Shown: positions 12,226 to 22,611 of the stretch, in pieces
How the letters are laid out: each line of letters begins with the position of its first letter
Position numbering within the stretch: position 1 is the stretch's first letter
Origin: Alligator mississippiensis
Lineage: Eukaryota; Chordata; Crocodylia; Alligatoridae
Assembly (NCBI RefSeq): GCF_030867095.1
Contig: NC_081828.1
Coordinates: 45,733,434 to 45,797,433 of the forward strand
Direction: 5' to 3'
Length of the DNA stretch: 64,000 bases
Position numbers and translations under genes: made by a program
Notes under the pieces: model-generated
Told to the model about the DNA's origin: nothing
Database searches by the model: none
Seen by the model: the letters and a program-made list of their open reading frames with translations, nothing else

Positions 12226-12359
12226 GGCAGGTTAAAGGAAGTGGGGATGTTCAGCCTAGGGGGAGCATGAAATAGCTTTGTTTTGCTTGGTCACTTTCCT
12301 ATTACTATGCTGTCCATTGTGCCATTATTTGTTTGTTGCTGGGTACTGCAGTAACCAGA

Positions 12360-12660
12360 TGAAGCTAAGTAATGGGAAGTAGTGTGATCTAACGGACAGA
12401 ATATTAGATTCCCAGTCAATAAATCTGGCTTATAATCATGGCTTAGCTACTGGCTTGCCATGCCACCTTGTTTGCATCACTTTCCCTTTTCATGTCCCCA
12501 TTTCCTGGTCCCATCCTTTATCTTTTCTATTTAGAATATAACATCTTAAGGGGAGGGACAGTCTCCTGTTATATGTATGTACAGCACCTGGTACAGTGGA
12601 GCTCCATTCTTGGTTAGAAAATCTGTGTGTCACAGTAATATAAATATTAACAACTAAGTT
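12360..12660 (+). repeat. Ancient SINE-like repeat, near full length
   Basis: The order of blocks matches an old amniote SINE. First comes GTGATCTAACGGACAGA, then CTGGCTTGCCATG...CACTTTCCC, then CCCCATTTCC. The tail is GGGAGGGACAGTCTCCTGT...TGTACAGCACCTGGTACA...GTAATATAAAT. The sequence is diverged and no target duplication is left. The MIR/CORE-SINE-like assignment is from memory of the motif order. Confidence 0.55.
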
Positions 12661-13860
12661 ATGGGGAAAGCCAAACTAGATCAGACCAGAAGTCCATTTA
12701 ATCCAGGGCAGCTTCAACTATAAGAAATCCTGTTGAGGCAGTTATAGGATAATTTAAAGAAGTTTCTTCCTCAGACCCAATCCATAGCAATTGGCTTATG
12801 TCCTGAAGCAAGGGTTTATGTCCATACTAAAAATGATATTCCATCTACCCAAACTGTGGATGTTATTATTTCTAGGGATATCTATTTTTTTCTAATTTTG
12901 TTTAGCAACTGGCCTCAGATCTTGTTCCAGTGATTTTTCAGTCTAATCATATGCTAGGTACTGGTAGAATATTTCACTTGAAAATCAGACATCTTTCAGT
13001 GGTCTCTATGTTTTTGCATAAGGAGAAGCAGCAGTCTCCCTGTCCACTTCAGTTGACTTCAAAGAGGTCACATATGCAGGAGCAACATGAACCACAGACT
13101 GTCTGGTTTTGCATGTCCTTGTTAAACACAAGTCCTGCTTTAGTTATGAAATAGGAACATTTTCCCCAGTTAGGATGTTTTGAATGCCTCCCACCACCAT
13201 CACCACACACACATGTGCATATGCACACCAGGTGCCAGAGCTGAATCAGAGACATTAAATCCCAACACTTTGCTTTGTAGAGATGGAAAAATAAAATAAG
13301 TGACAGCTCTACATAACAAACAGGTGAGAGCTGGTGGGTAAAGGAAGACAGGGGATTCAGGGTTGGAAGGGACAGGGCACTAAACATGACCAGCTCTACT
13401 AAGCACCTCATTACTGCTGATTTACGTTCAGCTAATTGAGAAAATTACCCTAGCTATACAATTCAGTCCCTAATTCCTAGAGCCCTGGAGCCTTTTAGTG
13501 CCTCTACCTGTATTTTAAAAGGTTTGATTTAAACCACATAACAAACCGATTGCCAAAGGCAAGGATTTGCAGGAAAAAAAGTTTCATTTGACATCCTATA
13601 ATACTTTTTTTTTGCTTCAGTTCTCTGGTTATTTGGTTTTTCCCAACCTGGCTGCAAGGTTGCTGCTAAGACATAAATCAAAAGAAATGCCAAAGGAAAC
13701 CAGTCTCATTCCCTTTCAAAGGAGCCAGCACCCATCTTAATAGGGTTAGGTGGACAAGGCTGACTCAGGCACTTAACAAACATGTGGTTTCTATTATACC
13801 AAGCAAGATTTCTACACCCCATTCCCTTGACTCCTTGAAGAAATACCTCCTTCTTAAAGG

Positions 13861-14010
13861 AAGCAACATAGTCTAAAGAAAAGTGAAAAGACTTCAGAAC
13901 TGGAGTCTCTTGAGTTCCAAATTAGCTTCTTCACTGGCTCTGTCTGAGACTTCAAGCAAATCTAATCTCTGTTCCTTAACTTTTCCCCAACCCCCTGTAA
14001 AATAGGTATT
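13861..14010 (+). repeat. Ancient SINE-like repeat fragment
   Basis: This holds the left part of the same block order: ACATAGTCTAAAG, then AGTCTCTTGAGTTCCAAATT, CACTGGCTCTG, CTTCAAGCAAATC, and TTTTCCCCAACCCCCTGTAAAA at the end. It is strongly diverged. Confidence 0.5.
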
Positions 14011-14178
14011 ATAGTTAACACTATATTTGCAATATACAGTATTTGTTTCCTATTGGTGTAGCTTCAACTTGAAGAATACTGGAGGTAAAACACATTTTAG
14101 ACTTTTCCACTAGATACTGTTGATGGGTATTTTCAAAAGGCCATGTAAATTTAAATAGATTTCCGTAAAAGGTTCTCA

Positions 14179-14697
14179 AGCGGACACATCTACACTGCGT
14201 TTTACTGCACATTAGACTAATCTAATGTATAGTAAAGTGTAACTATCTACATGTGCACAGCAATTACTGCACAGGAGATTAATGTAAAGTGCCATTTGCT
14301 AGTACCGATAGAAACAGGTACTAGCCAATGGCACTTTACATTAATACTCCTGAATGCATGTGTAGATGTTGTCAGCCCAGGCAGCAGGGGGCCATAAGTG
14401 CTGCTTGGCTTAGCCCTGGAGGGCTGGGAAGGAGCTGTCTCCTGTTCTGCCAGCCCAGAGCTGCCACCAGTGTACCCTGCCAGCTCAGGGCTGGCATTGG
14501 GGAAGCCTGGAGCTCCTGGATGCTGCAGGGGGAGCAGAACAGGGCAGGAGCAGCCCTAGATTAAGCTGCTCCTGTTGAGCTCAGTTTGCTCCTGACTCAG
14601 GCACACATGTAGACACGCACCCAAGTGCAACTTAATGCACCTGAATTTTCTGGGCAGAAAATTCAGATACATGAATTGCACATGTAGGTGCACCCAC
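14179..14697. mobile_element. Palindromic MITE with GTCTACA-type ends, copy 2, with strong hairpin
   Basis: The left end GGACACATCTACACTG and right-hand words ATGTAGACACGCACCC and ATGTAGGTGCACCC are inverted relatives of the ends at 9852-10095. A near-perfect 27-bp stem lies inside: 14280-14306 pairs with 14317-14343 with one mismatch and a 10-bp loop. The right half (14380-14590) is GC-rich. No coding sequence. The exact right end is ambiguous because an end-like word occurs at about 14600 and again at about 14685. Confidence 0.6.
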
Positions 14698-14714
14698 AAA
14701 CCATTTTTCTACCT

Positions 14715-14865
14715 TTATTGCTTTGTAAGAACCTAAAGTTGGGACCATTTTTCATTCTCTGTCTGTACAATGGCTAGGACATGAGGTTTCGGCCCATACG
14801 TAGTGCTCCTTGGCACTAAAGTAGTACAAATTATTATAATTGTGATTATTATTAAGACTCTCCTA
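14715..14865 (+). repeat. Ancient SINE-like repeat tail
   Basis: The words TTTGTAAGAACCTAAAGTTGG, CTGTCTGTACAATGGCTAGGACA, TAGTGCTCCTTGGCACTA and a terminal ATTATTATAATTGTGATTATT match the right half of the repeat seen at 12360-12660. It ends in an AT microsatellite-like tail. Confidence 0.45.
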
Positions 14866-17352
14866 CATCTTAAAACCTGGGATGGAAGCTTAGTTAGAAG
14901 AGAAGGCCTCCTGAGGTTTGTAGAACTTTTTGCTTCCAGTTGGAAATGCTGCAAGACTTTTACCCAAGACGTATCCAAGAACAGCATGTTATGGAATTCC
15001 AGATCTTCCACATTTGGTCTGGAACCTAAGTTTTGGTTTGGGCCAATCTAGAAAAATGGTAACTGAATATTTTCAAACCTCCAAAATGATTTCTGGCTTG
15101 AAGCTTTGGTTAAAGCCTCACTGAAGTTAACAGGAGTTTTGCCTGTTCAGAAACTAAAAATTTAGGTCTAAAAAATGCAACGTGCTTGAATATAGCCCTG
15201 GTCAAGAAACTTAAGGACAAATGGGTGTTGGGGTGGGATGAAGGTAGGGGCAGAGTCGGAAGTCAACTTCATTTTGAAGTATTCAAGACATTTTTGTTTT
15301 AACTTCCCCCCGCCCCAAATCCTCATAAAACCAGATTCCCAGGAAGCATTTTGATAGTACTTTAAATAAACATTTCTTTACTTCTGCCACCTCATTTTTG
15401 CAAAATGTTGAAACAGTGCTGATACTTTTCATTAAAATGTTCATTTTCCAAAAAGGGTTGACTTTTCAGTAAAAATGCATTTTATTCATAAATGTGTGAC
15501 CACTTTTACCTTGAGGAGCTGAAATAGAGTTCTGTATGTAATGTCACTGCAAAAAAGATAAACTCTTAACTTAGATTAGCGGAACTAAAACAGTAGTGAA
15601 AACACAACTAAGCTCTCGACTTGGGTCAACAGTTTGTAGGTAGCCTGGGATAGAACTCAAACTGTTAATCTGAGTTTAGATTCATCAGTTTGGCTTGTTT
15701 TCAGTTCTAATTTAAGATGAGTTAGTTAACATTTGAATTAGATGACCCAATTTAACAAGCGCACACTTTTTTCTTCCCCCCCAATGAAGACAAAGCATCA
15801 TTTGTCCTTGGGCTTGTTAAAGATTTACATAATTATATTTTTACTGACAGTTTTTTATTTCTAACAATTAAGATGGGGAGAGTGTGCTGATGAAAGCTCT
15901 CAGATTAGCAACTGTGAAAACTAAAAATCTCAGTGGGTAAACCACCAATGACAGTTTCCTTGTCTCATAAGGAAGAATACATATATTAAAAATTGTGAGG
16001 TACTTGGGTACTACAGTAGAAAGAAGATGACGACGACTACAGGAATTGGAGCCCTCTAAGCAACTTAGATAAATATTTACCCATCTACTCAGAATAAAAC
16101 AAGAATCCCATCCCAAGAAGCTTGATCCAAGTTAAACCCCTTTTTCCTCTGATATTTCTCCTCCAGGAAGCTTTGTGATGGCTAAATCCCCTGCCCCCCA
16201 CCAAGTAGGGTCACCATCTTACAACAAATGCATAGGAGAAAGCCAAAAGAAACCCAGCAACAGCAAGGATTTACTGGATACCACAGTAGGGAGCATCCAT
16301 CCCTGACTCAGTACTGTAACAATAGCTCAAATGGTTGTCAAAAGCAGATTTATATCTTCTTTCTTACATTCTCACTTCCGGTTTCTTTGCACGGGGGTGG
16401 TGGTATTACTCACTTGTTCCTGTAAACTGTTGTTTTGTGCACTAAATGGAGAAGCATGGTATTGCATTAGTAGCACGTCAAGGCAGTTCTGGTCATAAAA
16501 TGCTTTGGAATGAAAGATGCGATATCATTGTAAATTATCTACCTTCCTCTCTCCCTGCAAGGTGTGCTAAACCCTGAGATTAATTGATTTAATAGTCACA
16601 CATCTAAATGTAAACTTTTTTATTTTTGCAATGGACTGAAAAATCAGCACTCCCATTACCAATTCATATGGTCCTTTCCCTTTTGGTTTCCTATCTTTCT
16701 GAAAAGTTCCACTCCTAAGATGCCATGCTGTATAAGCATACCTGGCCCTTAGTGGTGCTCTACATGCAGTTGACTGGGTATTATGGCATGCATTAAATTC
16801 TATGAAGCTAGAAACAGATTTTCTTTGATGATTTTGATTGTTCCATTTCTTTTAAGAAGAATGCACTCGAAGTTGCACCAAACCATCTCTTGGCACTTCT
16901 AACCAATGCACATATTGTTATGATTATGATTGGACTGTTTGACTCCTGCATGGGGAGAATTTGAAATGGTCCGAGACTGGCACCCATCAAAATATTTATG
17001 AACTTACTCAAGCTGTGTCATCTAAAGTGGAAATGACACTACTGCAGTGTTCTCTCTCACACATGTCAGAGAAGTGCTTCATGACCAAGATCAAAACAAT
17101 TTAACTCTTTGTTTTTCCCTGTAGAGAGAGATTGAAACAATGCTAGATTGTCTATTTGTATTTAATATCTCTTTATGGCTTGTAGCCAAATCAGTTCAGT
17201 TTGCAATTGTAGAAGCTAAACATACCTAGACATGGTCAGAATTTGGGCAGAGAACCAGCAGGGGAAGCCCAGGTACTACAGAAATCAGCATCACTGGTCT
17301 AGTAGATGGCACTGCACTCTTCCCTTGAGCTAGTAATGAGCTCCAGAACTGA
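14866..17352. other. Intergenic, nothing recognised
   Basis: AT-leaning sequence with only short open frames. I recognise no gene and no clear repeat boundary here. Confidence 0.45.
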
Positions 17353-17360
17353 GTCTAGGG

Positions 17361-18312
17361 CAGTGGTGAGCAAAATACAGCCCATGGGCTGCATCCAGCC
17401 TGCAAGGCCATTCTATCCAGCCCACGGGGCCCCTAAAAAGTTTAGAAAATTAATATTTATCTGCCCTTGGTCCCTGTCAAAAATGACAGGAACCAACGGC
17501 AGTAGGACCCAGGGGAAGTCCAGCAGGTTCCCACAACAGAAGGGCCCACCCAGCCCCGCCCCCCCAGCTGGAAGCCCCAGCAGGAGCTTCTGGCCTGGGA
17601 CCACATGGCCGGCCCACACCGGAACCGCAGGTAAGGGGGAAGGGCAGGGAAGGACCCCAGGGAGGGAAAAGTGGCCTGGGGAAAAGCTGAGTGCGGGGGC
17701 GGGGAGGGGGGGAAAGCAGCCCTGCCCCGTGCCCAACGCCCTGCGCTGCAGTCGCTCACAGCCCGTGTGGGACTGCCTGTACCTACTCCAGACAACCCCG
17801 CACGGGCTGTGAGCAGCTGCAGCAGGAAGCCCCGGCCATGGGGTGGGGGAGGGGCCACTTTTCCCTGCACTCAATACCAGCTCCTTCCCTGTCGACGAGC
17901 AGGGGGTCAGAGCTGTGTGCTGCCCCCTGCCTCTACTGCGGGGCTGGGGGGCACTGGGAGTGAGCAGGTGTGGGAGCCAGCAGAAGCACGGGGCCTACAC
18001 CGGTATCCTAGGGCCAGTGCCAGCGGGGCCCAGAGCAGGGTGGCAGGAGTGTGGTGTCCCAGCCTGCAGGGGCTGTATGGAGCCAGGCTAGCTCTCCGCT
18101 CTCCCTGCTGGTGCAGCCTAGCCCAGCTCCACAGACCCTTGCCAGCCTGTGCCCCACTTTGGGCCCCACCGTTGCTGGCCCTGGGACATTGGTCCCAAGA
18201 TGGTGACCAGGGGGCGGGGCACCTGTCAAGGTGCAGGGCTACCCATGCAGCCCTCAACAACCTGCCAAAACTGGGTAAGCAGCCCTCTGCCTGAAATAAT
18301 TTCCCACCCCTG
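17361..18312 (+). mobile_element. hAT-C non-autonomous element, 952 bp
   Basis: Ends CAGTGGTGAGCAAAATACAG and TTCCCACCCCTG form imperfect inverted termini, flanked by a perfect 8-bp duplication GTCTAGGG (17353-17360 and 18313-18320). The interior has the family blocks TTTAGAAAATTAATATTTAT on the left and TGCCAAAACTGGGTAAGCAG on the right, with a GC-rich middle. The GC-rich middle gives open frames of up to about 200 codons on both strands, but none has hAT transposase motifs. The complete ends and duplication make this the reference copy for the family in this window. Confidence 0.9.
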
Positions 18313-18375
18313 GTCTAGGGGGAAACAAGGATCCTATTTTTCAGATGTTTCAGTTAGCTATGCGGCATTAACTTG

Positions 18376-19085
18376 AATCCAAGATGAGGTTTTTCTCTGC
18401 AGTCAGTATGGGGAAAAAGAGGACTCATCTTGGATTTGAGTATTGGCCTGGGGCAGGCAGCAGCTCAGCTCCAGCTTTGGCCTCAGGATCAAGATTGATG
18501 CCAGAGCTGAGCTGATGCCTGCCCCAGACGAGGATAGCTTATCTAGCAGGTGAGGGGGCATGGGCAAGGAAAACCCACCTGTGCAGTTTGGGAGGAGCAT
18601 AAGGGAGACTGCAGCCTGCTCATCTCCTCCACCCCAGCTGTCCCTTCTTCCCCTTCCCTTCTGCTCTGGCCCCTCCAACCCCAACCCAGCCAGGTACCTG
18701 CCACTGCTTCTCCATGGCCAGAATAGGGCCACCGCTGCTGCTGACTGCCCTGTAGCTGGAGGAGAGCTGCAGAAGCAGGTAAGCAACAGGTGGGAGGGTG
18801 GGGGGAAACAGGCAGCAGGGGTCAGGTGTAAGGAGCCAAGGGGGCAGAAACAAGCATGGAGAGCAGGTAGCAGGGGGGCAGGCAGCAGGGCAGACAAGTG
18901 GCAAGGGAGCAAGGAGCAGAAGTCTGGCCCTTCTACCCCACCACTTTCCCCATCACAGAAGCAGGCAGGATGAATTTAAAACAACCTTCCACTAATTAGA
19001 TTCTATACATGGAAAATTATAACAAATTAGGTATAGAATCTAGTTATGGGGGCAGGAGGTCTTAAATTCAGAGTCATCTTGGATT
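18376..19085. mobile_element. Probable non-autonomous DNA transposon with 12-bp inverted ends
   Basis: AATCCAAGATGA at 18376-18387 and its exact reverse complement at 19074-19085 could be the termini. A further inverted copy lies at 18425-18436. Just inside, GGGGCAGGCAGCAGCTCAGC at about 18450 opposes GCTGAGCTGATGCCTGCCCC at about 18508. No target duplication is clear. GC-rich interior without a recognisable protein. The superfamily is unknown. Confidence 0.45.
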
Positions 19086-19639
19086 TGGGTAAATACAAGA
19101 TGATTATAATTCAGTTCTGTGGAAGGGAACAATGGGACTTGGGTTCCTAGTGCTTAGGTTCTTTTGAAGATTTCCTTGAGACAACATTCCCTTGTTACTG
19201 TTAGTCGTTGACAGACTTTGCTACTGATCAGTTTCTTACAGTTCTCCAGGGACATCTTCAGACACATTCCAGCCTGTCGGAGGTTCAGAGTGTTCATCGT
19301 GTGCGTATGTTATTCATGAATATTGTTATAGACACTTCAGTCAGATGGTATTGCTTATACTGCCTGATTGGATAACACAACTGTAATGAAGAGTAGATCA
19401 ATTCACTGGGCTTTTGATTCACTTTGGGTACAACACAGTAACTCGTAGAGAAAGAAATTAGAGCAAGAAGATCAGAAACTTTTAATAATGCTCCCTTTCC
19501 CTCATACAAGGATGGATGCTTAGCCATGGCATTACTGCTAGAAAGTTTTCACTTTGGTAATATAGAAACATGGTCTGCTTGCAGATGTAAAACAAAACAA
19601 AAAAACACTTTAATGGACGCACCATGTTACTTTAACCTG

Positions 19640-19790
19640 GATCTGCATGTCAGTGCTTCAGTGGGGCTTTTTGGTGCTTTTAGCTAAATATGATTCAATC
19701 AGTTATTAGATAAAAGCACCAAAAAAACCCACTAAAGCGCACAATCTTTACAGACAGACATCAGGCAAGCCCGGTCCAACCAAGGCACTG
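19640..19790. mobile_element. Palindromic MITE-like repeat, copy 2
   Basis: The arms TCAGTGGGGCTTTTTGGTGC and GCACCAAAAAAACCCACTAA face each other around TTAGATAAAAG. The same family is found at 1440-1640. Non-coding; the ends are approximate. Confidence 0.55.
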
Positions 19791-21382
19791 AATTAAAGTA
19801 TTGGGGTTTTTTTTGTTTTTTAACGTCCGATGCAGCCATGAATTATATAGAAAATTATTTTAGTTAACTGAAAAGACCATGGCTAGGTATTTCTTTGACT
19901 TTTTAAAACCATATCTAACCATAAACTACAAAAAGTATAATGTAGCCCAAGGCTTTAGGAATGCAGAATCTTGCTGTTGAGTTAGCAAACAAAAGGAATA
20001 AATGTGGTGCTTAAGTACTCTTACTGAGGTCTCCACTTTGTCAGCTGGTGCCCTACAATCACTGTGGCAATTTATAATAATGACATGAATAAGTGAAGCC
20101 AGTCTTAATTTCAGAGTAGAGTCAGATCTCATTTTCATTTATTTCAGGACTCTTTCCAAGAGAGTAAAAGGGGTTCTTATAGCGGTGTGGCATTACCATA
20201 CAGTATCCCATATACATTAGGAATTCATATGATGGACCAAAGACTATTTTTTAATTTGCTAACCTGTCATTTTGTATTTACCACAGTTATTGATAGCAAT
20301 TGGGAGAGCACTTGGAGACCTTCTCTAAAACTCTGTTTCTCCATTGGAAGATACTTACCGCAGCCACTATAAAAAAGAAAATGTTTTACAGTACTGCCCC
20401 AGGTTGCAGTAAGTTAGAATACAGGTAAAAGGGTGCAGCTCTAAAGGATTTTGTTTTAATGTTTTCCTTTTGAACAGTCACCCTTAAGGTTCTGGTTTCA
20501 TACAAAGGGAGGTTGCCAAACAATGTATTTAACTCTGCCTTATAAACCTTCTGTGGAAAAACAGTCTATTCAAAGTGGTAATTGAAAACAAATAAGTCAC
20601 AAAAGAAGATGCACCGATTTATTTTTTTAATAAAATGAAGTGACAATTTTCAATCGTTAGTCAGAAACAACTGGTTCCCCATGTATGTATTGTGCGACAT
20701 TACCCCAGTTATCTATTGATGAAGTGTGCCAGATGTATCGCATATTAGAAAAACACACAATTCCATAATGAAAGGCCATCCTTTGCCACAAAGCATGAAG
20801 CTCTGAAAACTGTCATTGGATTTGCAAAGCACAATGGGTGCCTATACATGTGCTTTTGGGTGGTGGGGACATTTTAAATTAGAGTGGATCCCAGGACCAG
20901 TTGCAAATAAAATGCCGCAGCAACTTGTTTATTCAGTGTCCCACCATTTTGAAGCATGGGACACTGAATACATGAGACACTGTGACACGCTGGAGCTTTC
21001 TAATTAGAACGCCCAGCAGACACTATTAATGGAGTCTGGTCTGACATGTTCTAATCAGAAAACATAAGAAAACATGTATAGGCACTCTATGCTTGGAGAG
21101 GTCCTCCTATTCCTGTGTATTTCCTCACCTGGTATATATATTTTTTTTAAATCCCTCCAAAACCAACAAGGCCAGATACTGAAAGGCTCACAACACATTC
21201 TTAGTGCAAGAAAATACTTTAGCTTTAGTCTACTGAGCATTTTACTTCTGGAATTATGCAATGTTGTATCAATGCCCATTTGTTTTCTGTGAATTTAAGG
21301 CAGCTATCATGGTAATGGTAATTAAAAAACTACTTAGAACAGCATCAGCCCCACTAGTGTAGTGTTTCTTTCTATAATGACT

Positions 21383-21392
21383 TTTATTTATT
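21383..21392 (-). terminator. Candidate GORAB polyadenylation signal
   Basis: On the minus strand this reads AATAAATAAA, two overlapping AATAAA hexamers, about 760 nt downstream of the GORAB stop codon. I saw no closer AATAAA or ATTAAA on that strand. This would give a 3' UTR of about 0.8 kb. The transcript end is inferred, not shown. Confidence 0.35.
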
Positions 21393-22151
21393 CTACCATC
21401 TACTAAGTTGTGCCACCTGATATTTGTGCAAAGTTATAACTGATGCTGTAATTTCATAAATAGGCCCCACAAAGCCAGATGTTGAGAATTTTACTATAGC
21501 TACTTCTTTTTAAAATGATAGTTACAATAAAAAACATTAGAGACAGCTTTGCCATTGTCAGTAACATTCCAATACCCAGTTTCAAACCAATTTGTAAAAT
21601 TACCACCTATGATATCAAGAAGAAGGCGACTGATGTTCAGGACCTAACTAGGTTTCAAAGTGGTTGAAAACAGTCAAAGAAATTTGTTGACACATTGAAA
21701 GAAAAAGTGTCATATTGCCACAAAGGGAAAAAAGAGCATAATCTGCAATAAAACCTAATCTGACCCAACAGCTTCTCAAGTAGGTACACAACGTTTGGAA
21801 TGTTTGGGAATTTTGATGAATTTCGTAGTACTCCCTTTTTATAAACCACATTTTCCCACAGCACCATGATTAGTCTGGGATCAATAAAGATATTTGGGGA
21901 AAAGAGGCCTAATGAACAAGAAATGATTCAGACAAATAGCAACCACAAGTGAAGGATGCTGACAGAAGACCACTACAAATAATCATAAATCAAAATATAG
22001 ACAATAATAATAATAATGACATACACAAAGGAAGACAACTTAAGAGGACTGCACACTACTAAAACCACAGAAGCATAAGGATAACCTACTGCATGCAAGT
22101 ATGCAGTAAGGTATACCATCCATCACGGGCTACCCTATGTGAATACAATAG

Positions 22152-22611
22152 TCATGTATCAGCGCAAGCTGGAGAGTTGTCTTGGGTAGTGTTCACTGTT
22201 TGGGTTTGATTGCTCATCTCTGAAAGGGACTCGTTACAGGAATTTCCAGGCTGTTCTGCTAACTGTTCTATCCCAGAAGCTTCATGGTCCATGCACTCAT
22301 TCTCCTTTGCATGTGGAGCTGCATTTTCTGCACCAGTTTGAGACAGACTTTGTACCTGGGCAGCCTGACTCTCTGCTTCTGCTTCCTGCTGTTGCAGCAT
22401 CCGTTCTACCTCTATCTCAAGTTCCAGATTTTCTTCGTCTGCCTCTACCTCAAGCTGCTGCATTAACTCCTCCAGTTTCTTGGCCTTACGGAGTTCATTC
22501 TGCTGTATGATAGTGCAAAGGTGCTCAGTGAGGTGCTCCTTGATCTCAGTCTTGCGTTGGAGATCCAGTTTTGCTGCTACATATTCCGACTCTGCCTTGT
22601 CATATCGCTTC
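22152..22611 (-). CDS. GORAB: GORAB coding exon 5 and stop
   Basis: The acceptor is ATTTTTGCAG|GAAGC, and the exon starts with [20 protein letters not shown]. It continues through [20 protein letters not shown] to the acidic [19 protein letters not shown] segment. The last about 70 residues are hydrophilic and rich in Ser, Thr, Asn and Gln, and end at TGA (22154-22152). The C-terminal tail is the least conserved part relative to mammals. Confidence 0.94.

Noticed and set aside
13341-13411. Short match to the CR1 3' end (GATTCAGGGTTGGAAGGGAC)
   Set aside because: Only about 20 bases agree and the flanks do not continue as CR1; too weak to annotate.
17671-18294. 207-codon plus-strand frame
   Set aside because: It is inside the GC-rich middle of a non-autonomous hAT-C and shows no transposase motifs.
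1-22000. Search for PRRX1 homeodomain exons downstream of GORAB
   Set aside because: No homeodomain-like translation was seen; in mammals PRRX1 lies over 100 kb away, so it is probably outside the window.
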